Source: Paenibacillus sp. 453mf (lineage in GTDB: Bacteria > Bacillota > Bacilli > Paenibacillales > Paenibacillaceae). From it: 64,000 nt of DNA. The stretch covers positions 112,182-176,181 of the forward strand of contig NZ_FPAC01000001.1 in the NCBI RefSeq assembly GCF_900116105.1. Reading direction: 5' to 3'. Shown one piece after another: positions 1-8,804 of this stretch (position 1 is its first letter; each line of letters opens with the position of its first letter). The position numbers and the translations under genes are program-made. The notes under the pieces are model-generated. The model was given only the letters and a program-made list of their open reading frames with translations. It was not told where the DNA came from and searched no databases.

Positions 1-912
1 AGGACGGGCGTAATAACCCGATACGAGGGATTGTGCAGGTAAGTTCTTCGTTATATTTGTCTTGCCCAGAATCGTAGCGTTATTCCCGATCGTCAGATGA
101 CCAACAACCGCAGATCCGCCGGCCAGAACAACATGGTCTCCAATAGAAGCTGAACCCGCAATAGCTGTGGTACCTGCGATAATACAGTGTTTGCCAATGT
201 GGACGTTATGAGCGATTTGGACCAGATTGTCGATCTTCGTTCCTCTTTCAATAATGGTGGCATCGATTGTTCCGCGGTCTATTGTTGTGTTGGCACCGAT
301 CTCGACTTCATCATGGATGACGACATTGCCGACATGAGGAATTTTTACATGCTGCTCCCCATCCCATTCATAACCAAATCCATCACCGCCGATAACTGCA
401 CCCGAATGAATAATGACGTTGCTGCCGATATGCGTATCTCTCAGAATCGTCACATGAGGATGAATGATGCAATGATTTCCAATCGTAACATTCTCGCCAA
501 TATAGGAGTTCGAGGAGATGAGCGTGCCCGCGCCAATCGAGACGTTTTCTTTGACAACGGTACCTTCATCAATCTGTGTGCCCTCCCCGGCTCTGAGAGA
601 ACAATCGACCATAGAGGAAGAAATTAGACCGTTCGCTCTGGTACTTTGTTGGAACATGTTCATGACATGAATGAAGGCCAACCTTGGATTCTTTACCTGG
701 ATGACAGGCAGGTGCGAATCGGTAAACGTCTCGGGAACTACGATGGCTGAGGCGTGGCATTCGTTTAGTTTATTTTTATTTTTCTCCGTTACATAGGTGA
801 TTTGTCCACTTTGTGCACTTGATAAGGAAGCGATGCTATGTATGGTCACTTCTCCGTCACCGATTAACACTCCATTCAGTTCCTGTGCAATGGCTCTTAG
901 CGTATATTCCAT
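1..912 (-). CDS. lpxD: LpxD, UDP-3-O-acylglucosamine N-acyltransferase (3' end cut by window)
   Basis: The gene reads leftward and runs off the window; 304 codons are present with no stop. The start at 912 follows a good AGAGGAGAAAG ribosome site. Residues 1-100 match the uridine-binding N-terminal domain. From about residue 105 on there are imperfect hexapeptide repeats of a left-handed beta-helix. The LpxD catalytic motif QIAHNV is present with its histidine at residue 235, close to His239 of E. coli. The family transfers a 3-hydroxyacyl group from ACP to the glucosamine 2-amine in lipid A synthesis. It lies 27 bp after lpxC and is surely co-transcribed with it. Lipid A genes are not expected in a monoderm Paenibacillus-like host, so the true product may be another acylated amino sugar. 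Confidence 0.93.
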   Translation of the reverse strand, partial: MEYTLRAIAQELNGVLIGDGEVTIHSIASLSSAQSGQITYVTEKNKNKLNECHASAIVVPETFTDSHLPVIQVKNPRLAFIHVMNMFQQSTRANGLISSSMVDCSLRAGEGTQIDEGTVVKENVSIGAGTLISSNSYIGENVTIGNHCIIHPHVTILRDTHIGSNVIIHSGAVIGGDGFGYEWDGEQHVKIPHVGNVVIHDEVEIGANTTIDRGTIDATIIERGTKIDNLVQIAHNVHIGKHCIIAGTTAIAGSASIGDHVVLAGGSAVVGHLTIGNNATILGKTNITKNLPAQSLVSGYYARP

Positions 913-939
913 CTTTGCTTTCTCCTCTGGTAGTTATCT

Positions 940-1773
940 TTAATGAAGACTATTCATAATCTCTCGTGCCAAAAGTGTGTTCAGACGGTGGGAAGTCCGT
1001 ACACCTTTAATTTGTGCTAGAAAAGGAGGCGCCAGTGCCAAATCACCAATCACATCTAACAGCTTATGACGAGCAAATTCATCCGGGTAACGCAAGTTAG
1101 ACAGAATTTGATTGTTTCCGATGAGTACGGCATTGTCCAAGGATGCGCCTTGGATTAGACCTTTGCTTTTTAGGGCGTTTACTTCTTGTTCAAATCCGAA
1201 GGTGCGTGCCGGAGAAATTTCACTTCGATAATCGTGGATGCCAGGGTTGAAATAAGCAGTTTGATTCGTCAAAAAGGGAAGCTCATGATCGTTCATAAAC
1301 CGGATCTCATAACTTATCTCTTCAGAAGGAAGTGCTTCCAGATACGAATGGCCGAGCTGTACTCGGACGGCTTTGGTTAAGCGCATGTATGTCTTGAGGG
1401 CATGCTGTTCTACGAGTCCGGTCTCGGCGATTCTGTCGCTGATCATTGCAGAACTGCCGTCGAGGACCGGGATTTCTTCACCATCCGTTTCGATGATTGC
1501 ATTATCAACTCCCATGCCGCGAAGGGCTGACAGGACATGCTCGACCATCGAAATGGAATAGTGATATTCATTAGTGAGCTGTGTACAACGATCGGTCGAT
1601 GATACATTATACGGCACTGCGCTGATGATCTCGGCAGGGGTTAGATCTGTTCTTCTGAAGTGGATTCCACTGTCAGCTGGAGCAGGATGCAACGTCATTG
1701 ATGCCGAAATTCCGCTGTGCAGGGTAATGCTGTTCAGTTCAATAGCATGGGCAAGTGTTCGCTGATTCACCAT
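940..1773 (-). CDS. lpxC: LpxC, UDP-3-O-acyl-N-acetylglucosamine deacetylase
   Basis: At 277 residues this is slightly shorter than typical LpxC (about 300). The zinc ligands His79, His236 and Asp240 and the catalytic Glu78 and His262 all sit where the family needs them (motifs MVEHV, RHKLLDVIGD and SHRLN). The substrate-binding motifs EIPVLDGSS, ARTFGF and KGLIQGASLDNAV are also intact. The enzyme removes the N-acetyl group and is the committed step of lipid A synthesis; it acts in the cytoplasm. AAAGGAG lies just upstream of the ATG. It is the first gene of a leftward operon with lpxD. All catalytic residues are kept, so decay is unlikely. What is odd is its presence beside ordinary Firmicute genes. 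Confidence 0.95.
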   Translation of the reverse strand: MVNQRTLAHAIELNSITLHSGISASMTLHPAPADSGIHFRRTDLTPAEIISAVPYNVSSTDRCTQLTNEYHYSISMVEHVLSALRGMGVDNAIIETDGEEIPVLDGSSAMISDRIAETGLVEQHALKTYMRLTKAVRVQLGHSYLEALPSEEISYEIRFMNDHELPFLTNQTAYFNPGIHDYRSEISPARTFGFEQEVNALKSKGLIQGASLDNAVLIGNNQILSNLRYPDEFARHKLLDVIGDLALAPPFLAQIKGVRTSHRLNTLLAREIMNSLH

Positions 1774-1796
1774 TACATTCTCCTTTCTATTAGAAT

Positions 1797-1825
1797 ATTA
1801 TAGATTAATTCTCGAATATTGGAAA
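1797..1825 (-). promoter_or_regulatory. Predicted sigma-A promoter of lpxC-lpxD
   Basis: On the minus strand a perfect TATAAT (1802 to 1797) is preceded after 17 bp by TTTCCA (1825 to 1820), a four-of-six match to TTGACA. The leader to the lpxC start would be only about 17 nt and contains the ribosome site. Confidence 0.5.
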
Positions 1826-1969
1826 ATATCGTATGTCTTTTCAGCAACATTTCATAGATGAAAAACACTGATTTTTGAACAATAAACTCTGTTATTTGGA
1901 TGGTGATACGGGAAAGGCATAACTATAATTTGGGATGGCTGATCACTATTTGGATGAAGAGGTGTTGAG

Positions 1970-4537
1970 ATGGCATATTTCAGTATAGGACTGTTCAAAA
2001 AGATCGCTCTGACAGGAATGAGTGTTGTCTTGATCGCTACAGGAGGAATTGCATTTGCAGCTAATGATATAAACAGGAAGGGGGAGCCGAGTATGGAACG
2101 TCGTATACAAATGGAATATCTGGATCGCGGGCTTATCGCTGTACCTGCCAATAACGGAGTATTTTTGAGCTGGAGACTGCTTGCCAACGAGGCAACAGGG
2201 AGTAATGAAACGGGACTCACGGGTACGGACTTCCATATATACCGGGACGGCAAAAGGATTGCCCAAGTGAGCGACAGTACGAATTATCTTGATCCAGCAG
2301 GTGAGACAGACTCCCGCTATTACGTATCTGCCGTCGTGAAGGGCAAAGAAGTCGATCAGAGTGAGGCCGTTATTCCGTGGGGGAATTCATATTATGATCT
2401 TCCGATCCAGAAGCCGCAAGACGGTATTACACCTGCAGGTGAAGCCTACACTTATTCAGCTAACGACATGAGTGTAGGAGACGTGGATGGGGACGGCAAG
2501 CTCGAGTATTTTGTAAAATGGGAGCCGAGTAATGCGAAGGACGTCTCCCAAGTCGGCTATACAGGCAACACTTATATTGACGCTTATACTTATGAAGGCA
2601 GACTACTGTATCGCATTGATCTGGGTGTGAATGTTCGGTCCGGAGCGCATTATACCCAGTTTCTTGTATATGACTTCGATGGGGATGGTAAAGCCGAGCT
2701 CATGTTCAAGACTGCCCCAGGCACGAAGGTTCTTCGTTACGATGATCAGGGAGATGTCGTGTCCGAGCGCTATATAACGATGTTGAAGGAAGATCTTGCC
2801 GCGGGCTACTCGAATGGAGATGATTATAGACTTAGCAGCGAGGGCTACTATGAACATATCGTAGATATGTTCATGAACTGGCATGAATATGAGGAGGTCA
2901 TAGATGGCAGCTGGCCGCAAACGCTGGAGGAAGCCTTCGGAATTGCTCCAGCATATGACTATCCGCTGTCCCGGGAGGATGCAGGCCATCTTGCTGATCA
3001 CTACATGGATGTATTTGCTCCCTCCAAGGATGCTAACCGGAATAAATTCCGTCAATTTGAAGGGTTCATATTGTCGGGTCCAGAGTATTTAAGCGTATTT
3101 GAAGGAGAGAGCGGAGCGGAACTTCAGACTATTCGTTACAAGCCAGGCCGGTATGATGACGGACTGCGCTGGGGAGATTACGCGATGAACCGGATCGAGC
3201 CGGGCAACCGGGTAGATCGTTTTCTCTCCGGCGTAGCTTATTTGGACGGAGAACAACCCTATGCGGTATTCGCGAGAGGCTATTATACCCGGACAACACT
3301 GGTCTCTTACAGCTGGGATGGGGAGAATCTGAACGAGTATTGGTACGTTGACAGCGGCTGGACACCGATGACGAATCCGTTCAGAGATGGTCCACATGGA
3401 AGACAAGGTACGGATCCAGAGTATGGGCAGATTACTACGCAAGGAGCCCATTCACTCAGCGTAGCGGATGTGGATGATGACGGCAAGCAGGAGATTGTAT
3501 ATGGCTCGGCTACCATTGATCATGATGGCTCTGTTTTATCTAATGCGTCGGCTGTAATGCCGCCGCAAAGTGCCAATCCTGGAGTTGTCGCGGGCTTGGG
3601 ACATGGAGATGCACTTCATGTAGCCAATATTGATCCATCTCGTGAAGGGCTTGAAGTGTATATGGTGCATGAAGGAGGAGCGTATGCTCCGTATGGATAC
3701 GCACTTAGAGATGCGAAGACCGCTGAGGTTATCTACGGTGCTTATACCGGACGTGATACAGGCCGCGGTATGATTGGAGATGTGGATCCGGATCATCCGG
3801 GACTTGAAACATGGGCCGTCGGACTGTATACAGCAGCGGGTCAGAAGATTAGTGACACGGCTCCGGGTACCAATATGAGCATCAAATGGTCCAAGGATAT
3901 GACGACCCAGCTCATTAACGGATCATTAGAGAATACGCCGACCATTGATGATTGGAAAAAAGGAACGGTGCTGATCGCAGAAGGAACCCGTACGAATAAT
4001 CACACAAAAGGCACGCCGTCTCTTGTGGCGGATGTCTTTGGAGATTGGCGGGAAGAAATGTTAGTCCGTACTGCCGATAGCAGCGCCATCCGTATTTATT
4101 CGAATACGGAAGTGACAAGTCACAAGCTGCACACCCTGCTGCATGATCCGCAATATCGTGCAGGTGTAGCTACGCAGAATACAGGCTATAACCAGCCTGT
4201 GTATACGAGTTACTATTTTGCATCCGATATGGATTTTGCTCAGGTGAAGCTACCAAATCTGTCGATCGCAGGGCTGCTGCCTGTGCTGGAGCATTTACAT
4301 GATCAATATGTGGAAGAAGGGGATTTGTCAGGAGCTGTGGTGAAGCAGTTGGCAAATACACTTAAGCAGGCGGTGCATCACTATGACAGAGGGGCGTATG
4401 AGCAAGCATCTTCGTTTCTAGACAAATATATTTCGCAGCTGGATAAGCGAGACGGCAAGGACAAGATCAGCGAGCGAGCAAGACTGAATCTCACTCATCA
4501 TGCCGAGCTGTTGATCGATGAATTGAAGCAGAAATAA
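1970..4537 (+). CDS. Secreted PL11 rhamnogalacturonan lyase with C-terminal FIMAH-like domain
   Basis: The 855-residue protein resembles B. subtilis YesW/YesX, which cleave the rhamnogalacturonan I backbone of pectin by beta-elimination. Residues 1-30 form a Sec signal peptide ending AFA-A. A fibronectin-like beta domain follows (about 45-130), then the eight-bladed propeller with several calcium-type DxDGDGK loops (near 165, 230 and 500) and the conserved GLGHGDALH motif. Compared with YesW there is an insertion of roughly 100 residues before the GPEYLSVF motif. The last 85 residues (LSIAGLLPVLEHLHDQY onward) form a helical FIMAH-type module common at the C-end of Paenibacillus secreted enzymes. 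The start at 1970 has GAGGTG upstream. It stands alone with its own terminator. No other pectin genes are adjacent. Confidence 0.9.
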   Translation: MAYFSIGLFKKIALTGMSVVLIATGGIAFAANDINRKGEPSMERRIQMEYLDRGLIAVPANNGVFLSWRLLANEATGSNETGLTGTDFHIYRDGKRIAQVSDSTNYLDPAGETDSRYYVSAVVKGKEVDQSEAVIPWGNSYYDLPIQKPQDGITPAGEAYTYSANDMSVGDVDGDGKLEYFVKWEPSNAKDVSQVGYTGNTYIDAYTYEGRLLYRIDLGVNVRSGAHYTQFLVYDFDGDGKAELMFKTAPGTKVLRYDDQGDVVSERYITMLKEDLAAGYSNGDDYRLSSEGYYEHIVDMFMNWHEYEEVIDGSWPQTLEEAFGIAPAYDYPLSREDAGHLADHYMDVFAPSKDANRNKFRQFEGFILSGPEYLSVFEGESGAELQTIRYKPGRYDDGLRWGDYAMNRIEPGNRVDRFLSGVAYLDGEQPYAVFARGYYTRTTLVSYSWDGENLNEYWYVDSGWTPMTNPFRDGPHGRQGTDPEYGQITTQGAHSLSVADVDDDGKQEIVYGSATIDHDGSVLSNASAVMPPQSANPGVVAGLGHGDALHVANIDPSREGLEVYMVHEGGAYAPYGYALRDAKTAEVIYGAYTGRDTGRGMIGDVDPDHPGLETWAVGLYTAAGQKISDTAPGTNMSIKWSKDMTTQLINGSLENTPTIDDWKKGTVLIAEGTRTNNHTKGTPSLVADVFGDWREEMLVRTADSSAIRIYSNTEVTSHKLHTLLHDPQYRAGVATQNTGYNQPVYTSYYFASDMDFAQVKLPNLSIAGLLPVLEHLHDQYVEEGDLSGAVVKQLANTLKQAVHHYDRGAYEQASSFLDKYISQLDKRDGKDKISERARLNLTHHAELLIDELKQK

Positions 4538-4557
4538 CGAAGTGAATATGTCACATA

Positions 4558-4609
4558 CCCCATGGATTGGAATGGATAGTCGTGTCTATTCCAACTCATG
4601 GGTTTTTTT
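4558..4609 (+). terminator. Intrinsic terminator of the PL11 gene
   Basis: A 15-bp stem with two mismatches (CCCATG...TTGGAAT pairing with ATTCCAA...CATGGG) is followed by seven T residues. Confidence 0.85.
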
Positions 4610-4763
4610 ATTGAAATAGATTTGACTCAATCTTAACGGGATACGATGCTGAAGCTGGACCTTTTCCAACAGATTTCAACAAATTTCTTCGATGCAGTGG
4701 CGTAATCTCTCATCCTATGTTATGATGTTTTCATTCTGCTAATATGGTAGCGGGCTAAAGCGT

Positions 4764-4792
4764 TTGAAATTGATTCATTCAATTTATCTATC
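4764..4792 (+). promoter_or_regulatory. Putative promoter/operator of the amino-acid ABC operon
   Basis: A perfect inverted repeat AAATTGA-N5-TCAATTT (4767-4785) overlaps a possible TTGAAA -35 element. The -10 is not convincing. The site lies 45-65 bp upstream of the start codon and could bind a repressor; the regulator is unknown. Confidence 0.35.
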
Positions 4793-4829
4793 GTAGCTTA
4801 AATAATATACATCTAGTGGAGGGACACAC

Positions 4830-5597
4830 GTGAAAAAGTCAGCATGGATAGTCATGATAAGTATGTTCGTTCTTGTTCTGAGCGCTTGCTCAACAAGCGG
4901 ACAAGATGAGAATACGCTCGTCATCGGGATTGATGACAAGTTTGCACCGATGGGATTCCGTGATGAGAGTAATGACATTGTCGGATTTGATATTGATTAT
5001 GCAACCGCAGCAGCCGAGAAGATGGGCAAGGAAGTAGAGTTCCAGCCAATTGACTGGTCTTCCAAGGAATCGGAGCTAAGCAGTGGACGCATTGATCTGA
5101 TCTGGAATGGTTATACCATTACGGATGAGCGCAAAGAGAAGGTGCTGTTCACTAAGCCTTATATGGCGAACAGCCAGGTAGCCGTTGTGCTCTCCGATTC
5201 GCCGCTTGCTTCATTAGAAGAGCTTGAAGGGAAGAATATCGGATTACAGAAGCTCTCTTCTGCATCCGATGCACTGAGTGCGCATCCGATTAACGAGAAG
5301 GTCGGTACCGTATCGGAATTCCCGGATAACGTGCTTGCCCTGAGTGATCTGAAGAGCGGCAGATTGAATGCCGTTATTATAGATGAGGTCGTAGCGAAGT
5401 ATTACATGTCTCTCGAAGAAGGGACTTATAAGCTGCTGGACGAATCACTGGCTCCTGAAGAATATGGGATCGGTGTGAAAAAAGGAAATGAAGCGCTCCT
5501 GAATGAGCTGCAAAGTGCTCTTGATGAGCTGAGTGAGGATGGAACCGCAGCAAGCATCTCCGAGAAATGGTTTGGAGAGAACAAAGTATTAAACTAG
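4830..5597 (+). CDS. Amino-acid ABC transporter substrate-binding lipoprotein
   Basis: This is a family-3 solute-binding protein of 255 residues. The lipobox LSAC puts the lipidated cysteine at residue 20, so it is anchored outside the membrane. The core begins at LVIGIDDKFAPMGF and has the typical GFDIDYATAAAEKMG and ITDERKEKVLFTKPY segments. The start is GTG with TGGAGGG upstream. Together with the permease and ATPase downstream it forms a complete polar amino-acid importer of the GlnH/TcyA/YxeM type. The substrate cannot be read from sequence. The YxeK-like monooxygenase facing the operon suggests a sulfur-containing amino acid, as in the B. subtilis yxe cluster; this is inference. Confidence 0.9.
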   Translation: MKKSAWIVMISMFVLVLSACSTSGQDENTLVIGIDDKFAPMGFRDESNDIVGFDIDYATAAAEKMGKEVEFQPIDWSSKESELSSGRIDLIWNGYTITDERKEKVLFTKPYMANSQVAVVLSDSPLASLEELEGKNIGLQKLSSASDALSAHPINEKVGTVSEFPDNVLALSDLKSGRLNAVIIDEVVAKYYMSLEEGTYKLLDESLAPEEYGIGVKKGNEALLNELQSALDELSEDGTAASISEKWFGENKVLN

Positions 5598-5625
5598 GTA
5601 ACGACAAGGATATAAATATTTGCTG

Positions 5626-5658
5626 GAAACCGGGTGATGGTTTATCCCGGTTTCTTTT
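5626..5658 (+). terminator. Terminator between binding protein and permease
   Basis: A perfect 9-bp stem (GAAACCGGG with CCCGGTTTC) with an 11-nt loop is followed by TTTTA. It lies inside the operon and probably reduces permease/ATPase expression relative to the binding protein. Confidence 0.75.
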
Positions 5659-5713
5659 ACTTCAAGATTTTGTATAAAATCCATTATCCGGATTGTAGGA
5701 GTCGAAGATAACG

Positions 5714-6373
5714 ATGAGTTTAGAATATTTGTGGAGTATTACGCTGCCCATGCTTGAAGGGGCAAGAACGACCGTGCTGCTATTTTTAACAGCCATTATA
5801 TTATCTATACCGCTTGGATTCGGCGTTACTTTAATGGCGAACAGCCGATTTAAGCCGGTTTCTGCTATCGCGCACAGCTATATATACATCATGCGTGGAA
5901 CGCCGCTGCTGCTTCAACTGCTGTTCTTCTGTTATGGCCTGCCCATGCTTCCGGTTATCGGAGAGTACCTGGTACTGGATCGTGCCGTTGCAGCCGGCAT
6001 TGCTTTCGTACTGAATTACGCTGCGTATTTCGCAGAGATATTCAGAGGCGGGCTGCTGTCAATTGATAAAGGTCAGTATGAAGCTTCACAGGTGCTTGGG
6101 TTAAGTAAATGGCAGACAATGACAAGAGTGATTCTTCCTCAGATGATTCGGGTTGTGCTTCCATCGACGGCGAACGAATCCATTACCCTGGTCAAAGATA
6201 CCGCCCTTCTATATGCGGTTGCTGTTCCTGAGGTATTGCACTTTGCACAGACAGCAGTTAACCGGGATGCGACCATTATGCCTTTTGCCGTGGCGGCTGT
6301 CATCTACCTGCTGATGACGCTTGTGCTTACGATCTTCTTTAAAGCGCTGGAGAAGCGGTTTCGGTTCGAATAA
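5714..6373 (+). CDS. Amino-acid ABC transporter permease
   Basis: The HisM/GlnP-type inner-membrane permease has 219 residues and about five membrane helices. The N-terminal family signature is seen as YIYIMRGTPLLLQL. The EAA loop that contacts the ATPase reads EASQVLGLSKWQTMTRVILPQ with its flanking residues near 125-145. The start has TAGGAGTCG upstream. It is the only permease, so a homodimer is expected. The ATPase follows after 19 bp. Confidence 0.93.
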   Translation: MSLEYLWSITLPMLEGARTTVLLFLTAIILSIPLGFGVTLMANSRFKPVSAIAHSYIYIMRGTPLLLQLLFFCYGLPMLPVIGEYLVLDRAVAAGIAFVLNYAAYFAEIFRGGLLSIDKGQYEASQVLGLSKWQTMTRVILPQMIRVVLPSTANESITLVKDTALLYAVAVPEVLHFAQTAVNRDATIMPFAVAAVIYLLMTLVLTIFFKALEKRFRFE

Positions 6374-6392
6374 ACTTTAAAAGGAATGTCTC

Positions 6393-7142
6393 ATGATGAC
6401 AAATATGATAGAAGTAGTGAATCTGCAAAAATCGTTTGGTGATCTGCAGGTATTAAAAAAAGTAGACTTTGATGTATCGCCTGGTGAAGTCATTGCTGTG
6501 ATCGGGCCGTCGGGCTCGGGCAAGAGTACTATGCTTCGCAGCCTGGTTAACCTCGAATCTGTCAATGGCGGAACGATACGTATCGGGGGAGAGTCACTCG
6601 TGAGCGAAGGCAAATATGTGAGTCCGCCTGAAATCAAAAGAATTACATCCCGAATGGGTATGGTATTTCAGCACTTCAATCTGTTCCCGCATCTGACGGT
6701 TCAAGGGAATCTGGAGCTCGCTCCCAAAATGGTCAAGAAGGAGAATGCCGCTGCCATTAAACCACGTGTGGCTGACCTGCTGGCTAAGGTGGGGTTGTCG
6801 GATAAAGCGAATGTGTATCCGGCAAGCCTGTCCGGCGGACAGAAGCAGCGTGTTGCAATTGCTCGGGCACTGATGATGAATCCGGAAATTCTCCTGTTCG
6901 ATGAGCCTACATCGGCGCTTGATCCCGAGCTTACCGGAGAAGTACTGAGGGTCATCCGCAAGCTGGCTGAAGAGAGCATGACGATGATCATTGTTACGCA
7001 TGAGATGAATTTTGCGAGAGACGTCGCTGATCGTGTTATCTTTATGGACCAAGGGGAGATTGCCGAAGCGGGTACACCGGAGCAAATCTTCGGGAATCCC
7101 CAGCTTGAACGGACGAAGGCATTTCTTATGCGAAGTGAGTAA
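6393..7142 (+). CDS. Amino-acid ABC transporter ATP-binding protein
   Basis: The polar amino-acid uptake ATPase (GlnQ/HisP type, 249 residues) has Walker [10 protein letters not shown] near residue 36, Q-loop [10 protein letters not shown], signature [15 protein letters not shown], Walker [15 protein letters not shown] and the switch histidine in IIVTHEM. AAGGA precedes the start with good spacing. It is the last gene of the binding protein-permease-ATPase operon and ends before a strong terminator. Confidence 0.95.
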   Translation: MMTNMIEVVNLQKSFGDLQVLKKVDFDVSPGEVIAVIGPSGSGKSTMLRSLVNLESVNGGTIRIGGESLVSEGKYVSPPEIKRITSRMGMVFQHFNLFPHLTVQGNLELAPKMVKKENAAAIKPRVADLLAKVGLSDKANVYPASLSGGQKQRVAIARALMMNPEILLFDEPTSALDPELTGEVLRVIRKLAEESMTMIIVTHEMNFARDVADRVIFMDQGEIAEAGTPEQIFGNPQLERTKAFLMRSE

Positions 7143-7212
7143 CTTGCAGTAAGCTGTGATATGGACCAGGATTTTTGCATAAATTTGATTTATTAAGTGA
7201 AGTATAGTCGAA

Positions 7213-7249
7213 AATAACCTTTGCTCTGGCGAGCAAAGGTTATTTTTTT
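7213..7249 (+). terminator. Strong bidirectional terminator
   Basis: A perfect 14-bp stem (AATAACCTTTGCTC with its complement, TGGC loop) is flanked by A residues on the left and seven T residues on the right. It can stop the ABC operon and may also block transcription arriving from the convergent monooxygenase. Confidence 0.93.
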
Positions 7250-7295
7250 AATTGAGGGGCTGAACGAAGAGGACAAGGTTAACGTGTCCTAAATA

Positions 7296-8642
7296 TTAAG
7301 AATGCTGGAGGGGCTGCTTTGTACCTTTTGAAGCAGGTCTTCTTAGACCCAAATGCTCCCGAAGTGTGTTTCCTGTATACTCTTTCCGAAATGAATTTCT
7401 ACGCTGAAGCTCCGGGACGACAAGATCGACAAAGTCTGTTAATCCTCCGGGCAGATAAGGGGCCATAACGTTAAATCCGTCAGCAGCACCGCCGTGAAAC
7501 CAAGCTTCCAGCTGATCTGCAATCTGAACTGGCGTTCCTTTGATGCTCCAATGTCCGCGCGCCCCGGCGATGTGCTGGTACAGCTGGCGAATGGTGTAGC
7601 CTTCCCGGTCAGCGATGTCTTTGAGGAGAAGGAAACGGCTCTTCTGACCATTGATTTGCGAGAGATCAGGAAGCTCAGGCAAGGGACCGTCTATAGAATA
7701 GGGGGAGAGGTCGTAGCTGATCAGGCCCGATAACAGTGCTACACCGACAGTAGGGTGGATCAGCTCTTTCAGCTTCGATTCGAGTTCATCGGCTTCTTCT
7801 TCGGTTCTTCCAATGATGGGGAACACGCCCGGCATAATCTTCACATCCTCAGCAGTTCTGCCATAGTGCTGCAGCCGGCCTTTAACATCCGTGTAAAACT
7901 GCTTCGCTTCATCAAATGTCTGCCATGCGGTAAAGATCGCCTCCGCGTACTGTGCGGCAAAATCCCGGCCAGACTCCGAGGCTCCGGCTTGAATGATGAC
8001 AGGGTTGCCCTGCGGAGGGCGGGAAATATTCAGCGGTCCCTGCACCTGAAACCATTCTCCCTTGTGGTCGAGGGACCTTATCTTATCTGGAGCAGAGAAC
8101 ACTCCCGATTCTTTGTCTTTAACAACCGCATCGTCATCCCATGTGTCCCACAGGCCGGATACGACATCTATGAATTCTTTGGCACGATCATATCTCAGCT
8201 CATGGAGCAGATGATTTTCTTTCCCAAAATTCAAGGCTTCAATTTCACTGCCAGAGGTAACCACATTCCAGCCTGCCCGACCATGGCTGAGATGATCCAG
8301 GGAGGCAAACTTGCGAGCAACGTGATAAGGCTCGTTGTAGGTGGTGGACACGGTGGCTGCCAGCCCAATGCGGTCTGTAACAGCAGATAGAGCAGATAGT
8401 AATGTCAGCGGCTCGAATGTAGCATTAACCGCTCGGCCTTCTATTCGTTTGTTTCCTTTTGCGGCAAGACTGTCTGCCAGAAACACCATATCAAATTTAC
8501 CACGCTCTGCCGTTTGGGCGAGCTCCTTGTAAAACGATAAATTCAGCACACCATTAACATCAGCATCGGGATGGCGCCATGCAGCCACATGATGACCTGG
8601 GACCATCAGAAAGGCACCTAGCTTCATTTCTCTCTTGGACAT
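7296..8642 (-). CDS. FMN-dependent monooxygenase, NtaA/SnaA/YxeK family
   Basis: The start at 8642 (MSKREMKLGAFL) is chosen because GGAGGAG lies 9 nt upstream; the longer upstream reading frame lacks family similarity and crosses a terminator. The 448-residue protein is a bacterial-luciferase-like TIM barrel of the nitrilotriacetate monooxygenase A group. Typical segments are GAFLMVPGHHVAAWRHPDAD, FLADSLA, GRAGWNVVTSG and VIIQAGASESGRDFAAQYAEA. Members oxidise C-N or C-S bonds with FMNH2 from a separate reductase, which is not visible here. B. subtilis YxeK acts on S-(2-succino)cysteine beside an amino-acid ABC importer. The tail-to-tail importer here fits a similar role, but the substrate is not proven. 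Confidence 0.88.
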   Translation of the reverse strand: MSKREMKLGAFLMVPGHHVAAWRHPDADVNGVLNLSFYKELAQTAERGKFDMVFLADSLAAKGNKRIEGRAVNATFEPLTLLSALSAVTDRIGLAATVSTTYNEPYHVARKFASLDHLSHGRAGWNVVTSGSEIEALNFGKENHLLHELRYDRAKEFIDVVSGLWDTWDDDAVVKDKESGVFSAPDKIRSLDHKGEWFQVQGPLNISRPPQGNPVIIQAGASESGRDFAAQYAEAIFTAWQTFDEAKQFYTDVKGRLQHYGRTAEDVKIMPGVFPIIGRTEEEADELESKLKELIHPTVGVALLSGLISYDLSPYSIDGPLPELPDLSQINGQKSRFLLLKDIADREGYTIRQLYQHIAGARGHWSIKGTPVQIADQLEAWFHGGAADGFNVMAPYLPGGLTDFVDLVVPELQRRNSFRKEYTGNTLREHLGLRRPASKGTKQPLQHS

Positions 8643-8663
8643 ACGTTGACTCCTCCTGACAAC

Positions 8664-8721
8664 CAAAAAAAGCCGAAGATCAGGCCCTCCTCTTGAATAG
8701 AGAAAGGGATGATCTCCGGCT
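8664..8721 (-). terminator. Terminator hairpin in the leader of the monooxygenase gene
   Basis: On the minus strand AGCCGGAGATCA pairs with TGATCTTCGGCT (one wobble) across a 34-nt region with inner pairing, followed by seven T residues. It ends only 21 bp before the monooxygenase start. It terminates tatA transcripts. Because no promoter fits between it and the start codon, monooxygenase transcription must read through it. Confidence 0.8.
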
Positions 8722-8729
8722 GTCCGGTT

Positions 8730-8758
8730 GAATAGTATATATTCCGAGTGGAATAGTA
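8730..8758 (-). promoter_or_regulatory. Inverted and direct repeats upstream of the monooxygenase leader
   Basis: The plus strand shows TATTCC-GAGT-GGAATA (8740-8755), a perfect inverted repeat, and two GAATAGTA direct repeats (8730-8737 and 8751-8758). On the minus strand a TATACT -10-like hexamer overlaps it. The GGAATAGT core recurs in front of ssuD and of the sugar-type ABC operon in this window. It is a candidate operator for sulfur control. Confidence 0.45.
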
Positions 8759-8804
8759 AAAATTGATTACGAGCATAATAACATGGGTATCTGAAATTTG
8801 GCAA

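Noticed and set aside
187..627. A 146-codon rightward frame at the left edge
   Set aside because: Antisense to lpxD, whose hexapeptide repeats and catalytic motif are clear.
8664..8804. S-box or T-box leader before the FMN monooxygenase
   Set aside because: Only about 83 nt separate the tatA stop from the terminator hairpin, too short, and no core sequences are seen.
8643..8804. A longer N-terminus for the FMN monooxygenase
   Set aside because: The upstream frame crosses a terminator and an operator-like repeat and has no family similarity, while GGAGGAG supports the start at 8642.
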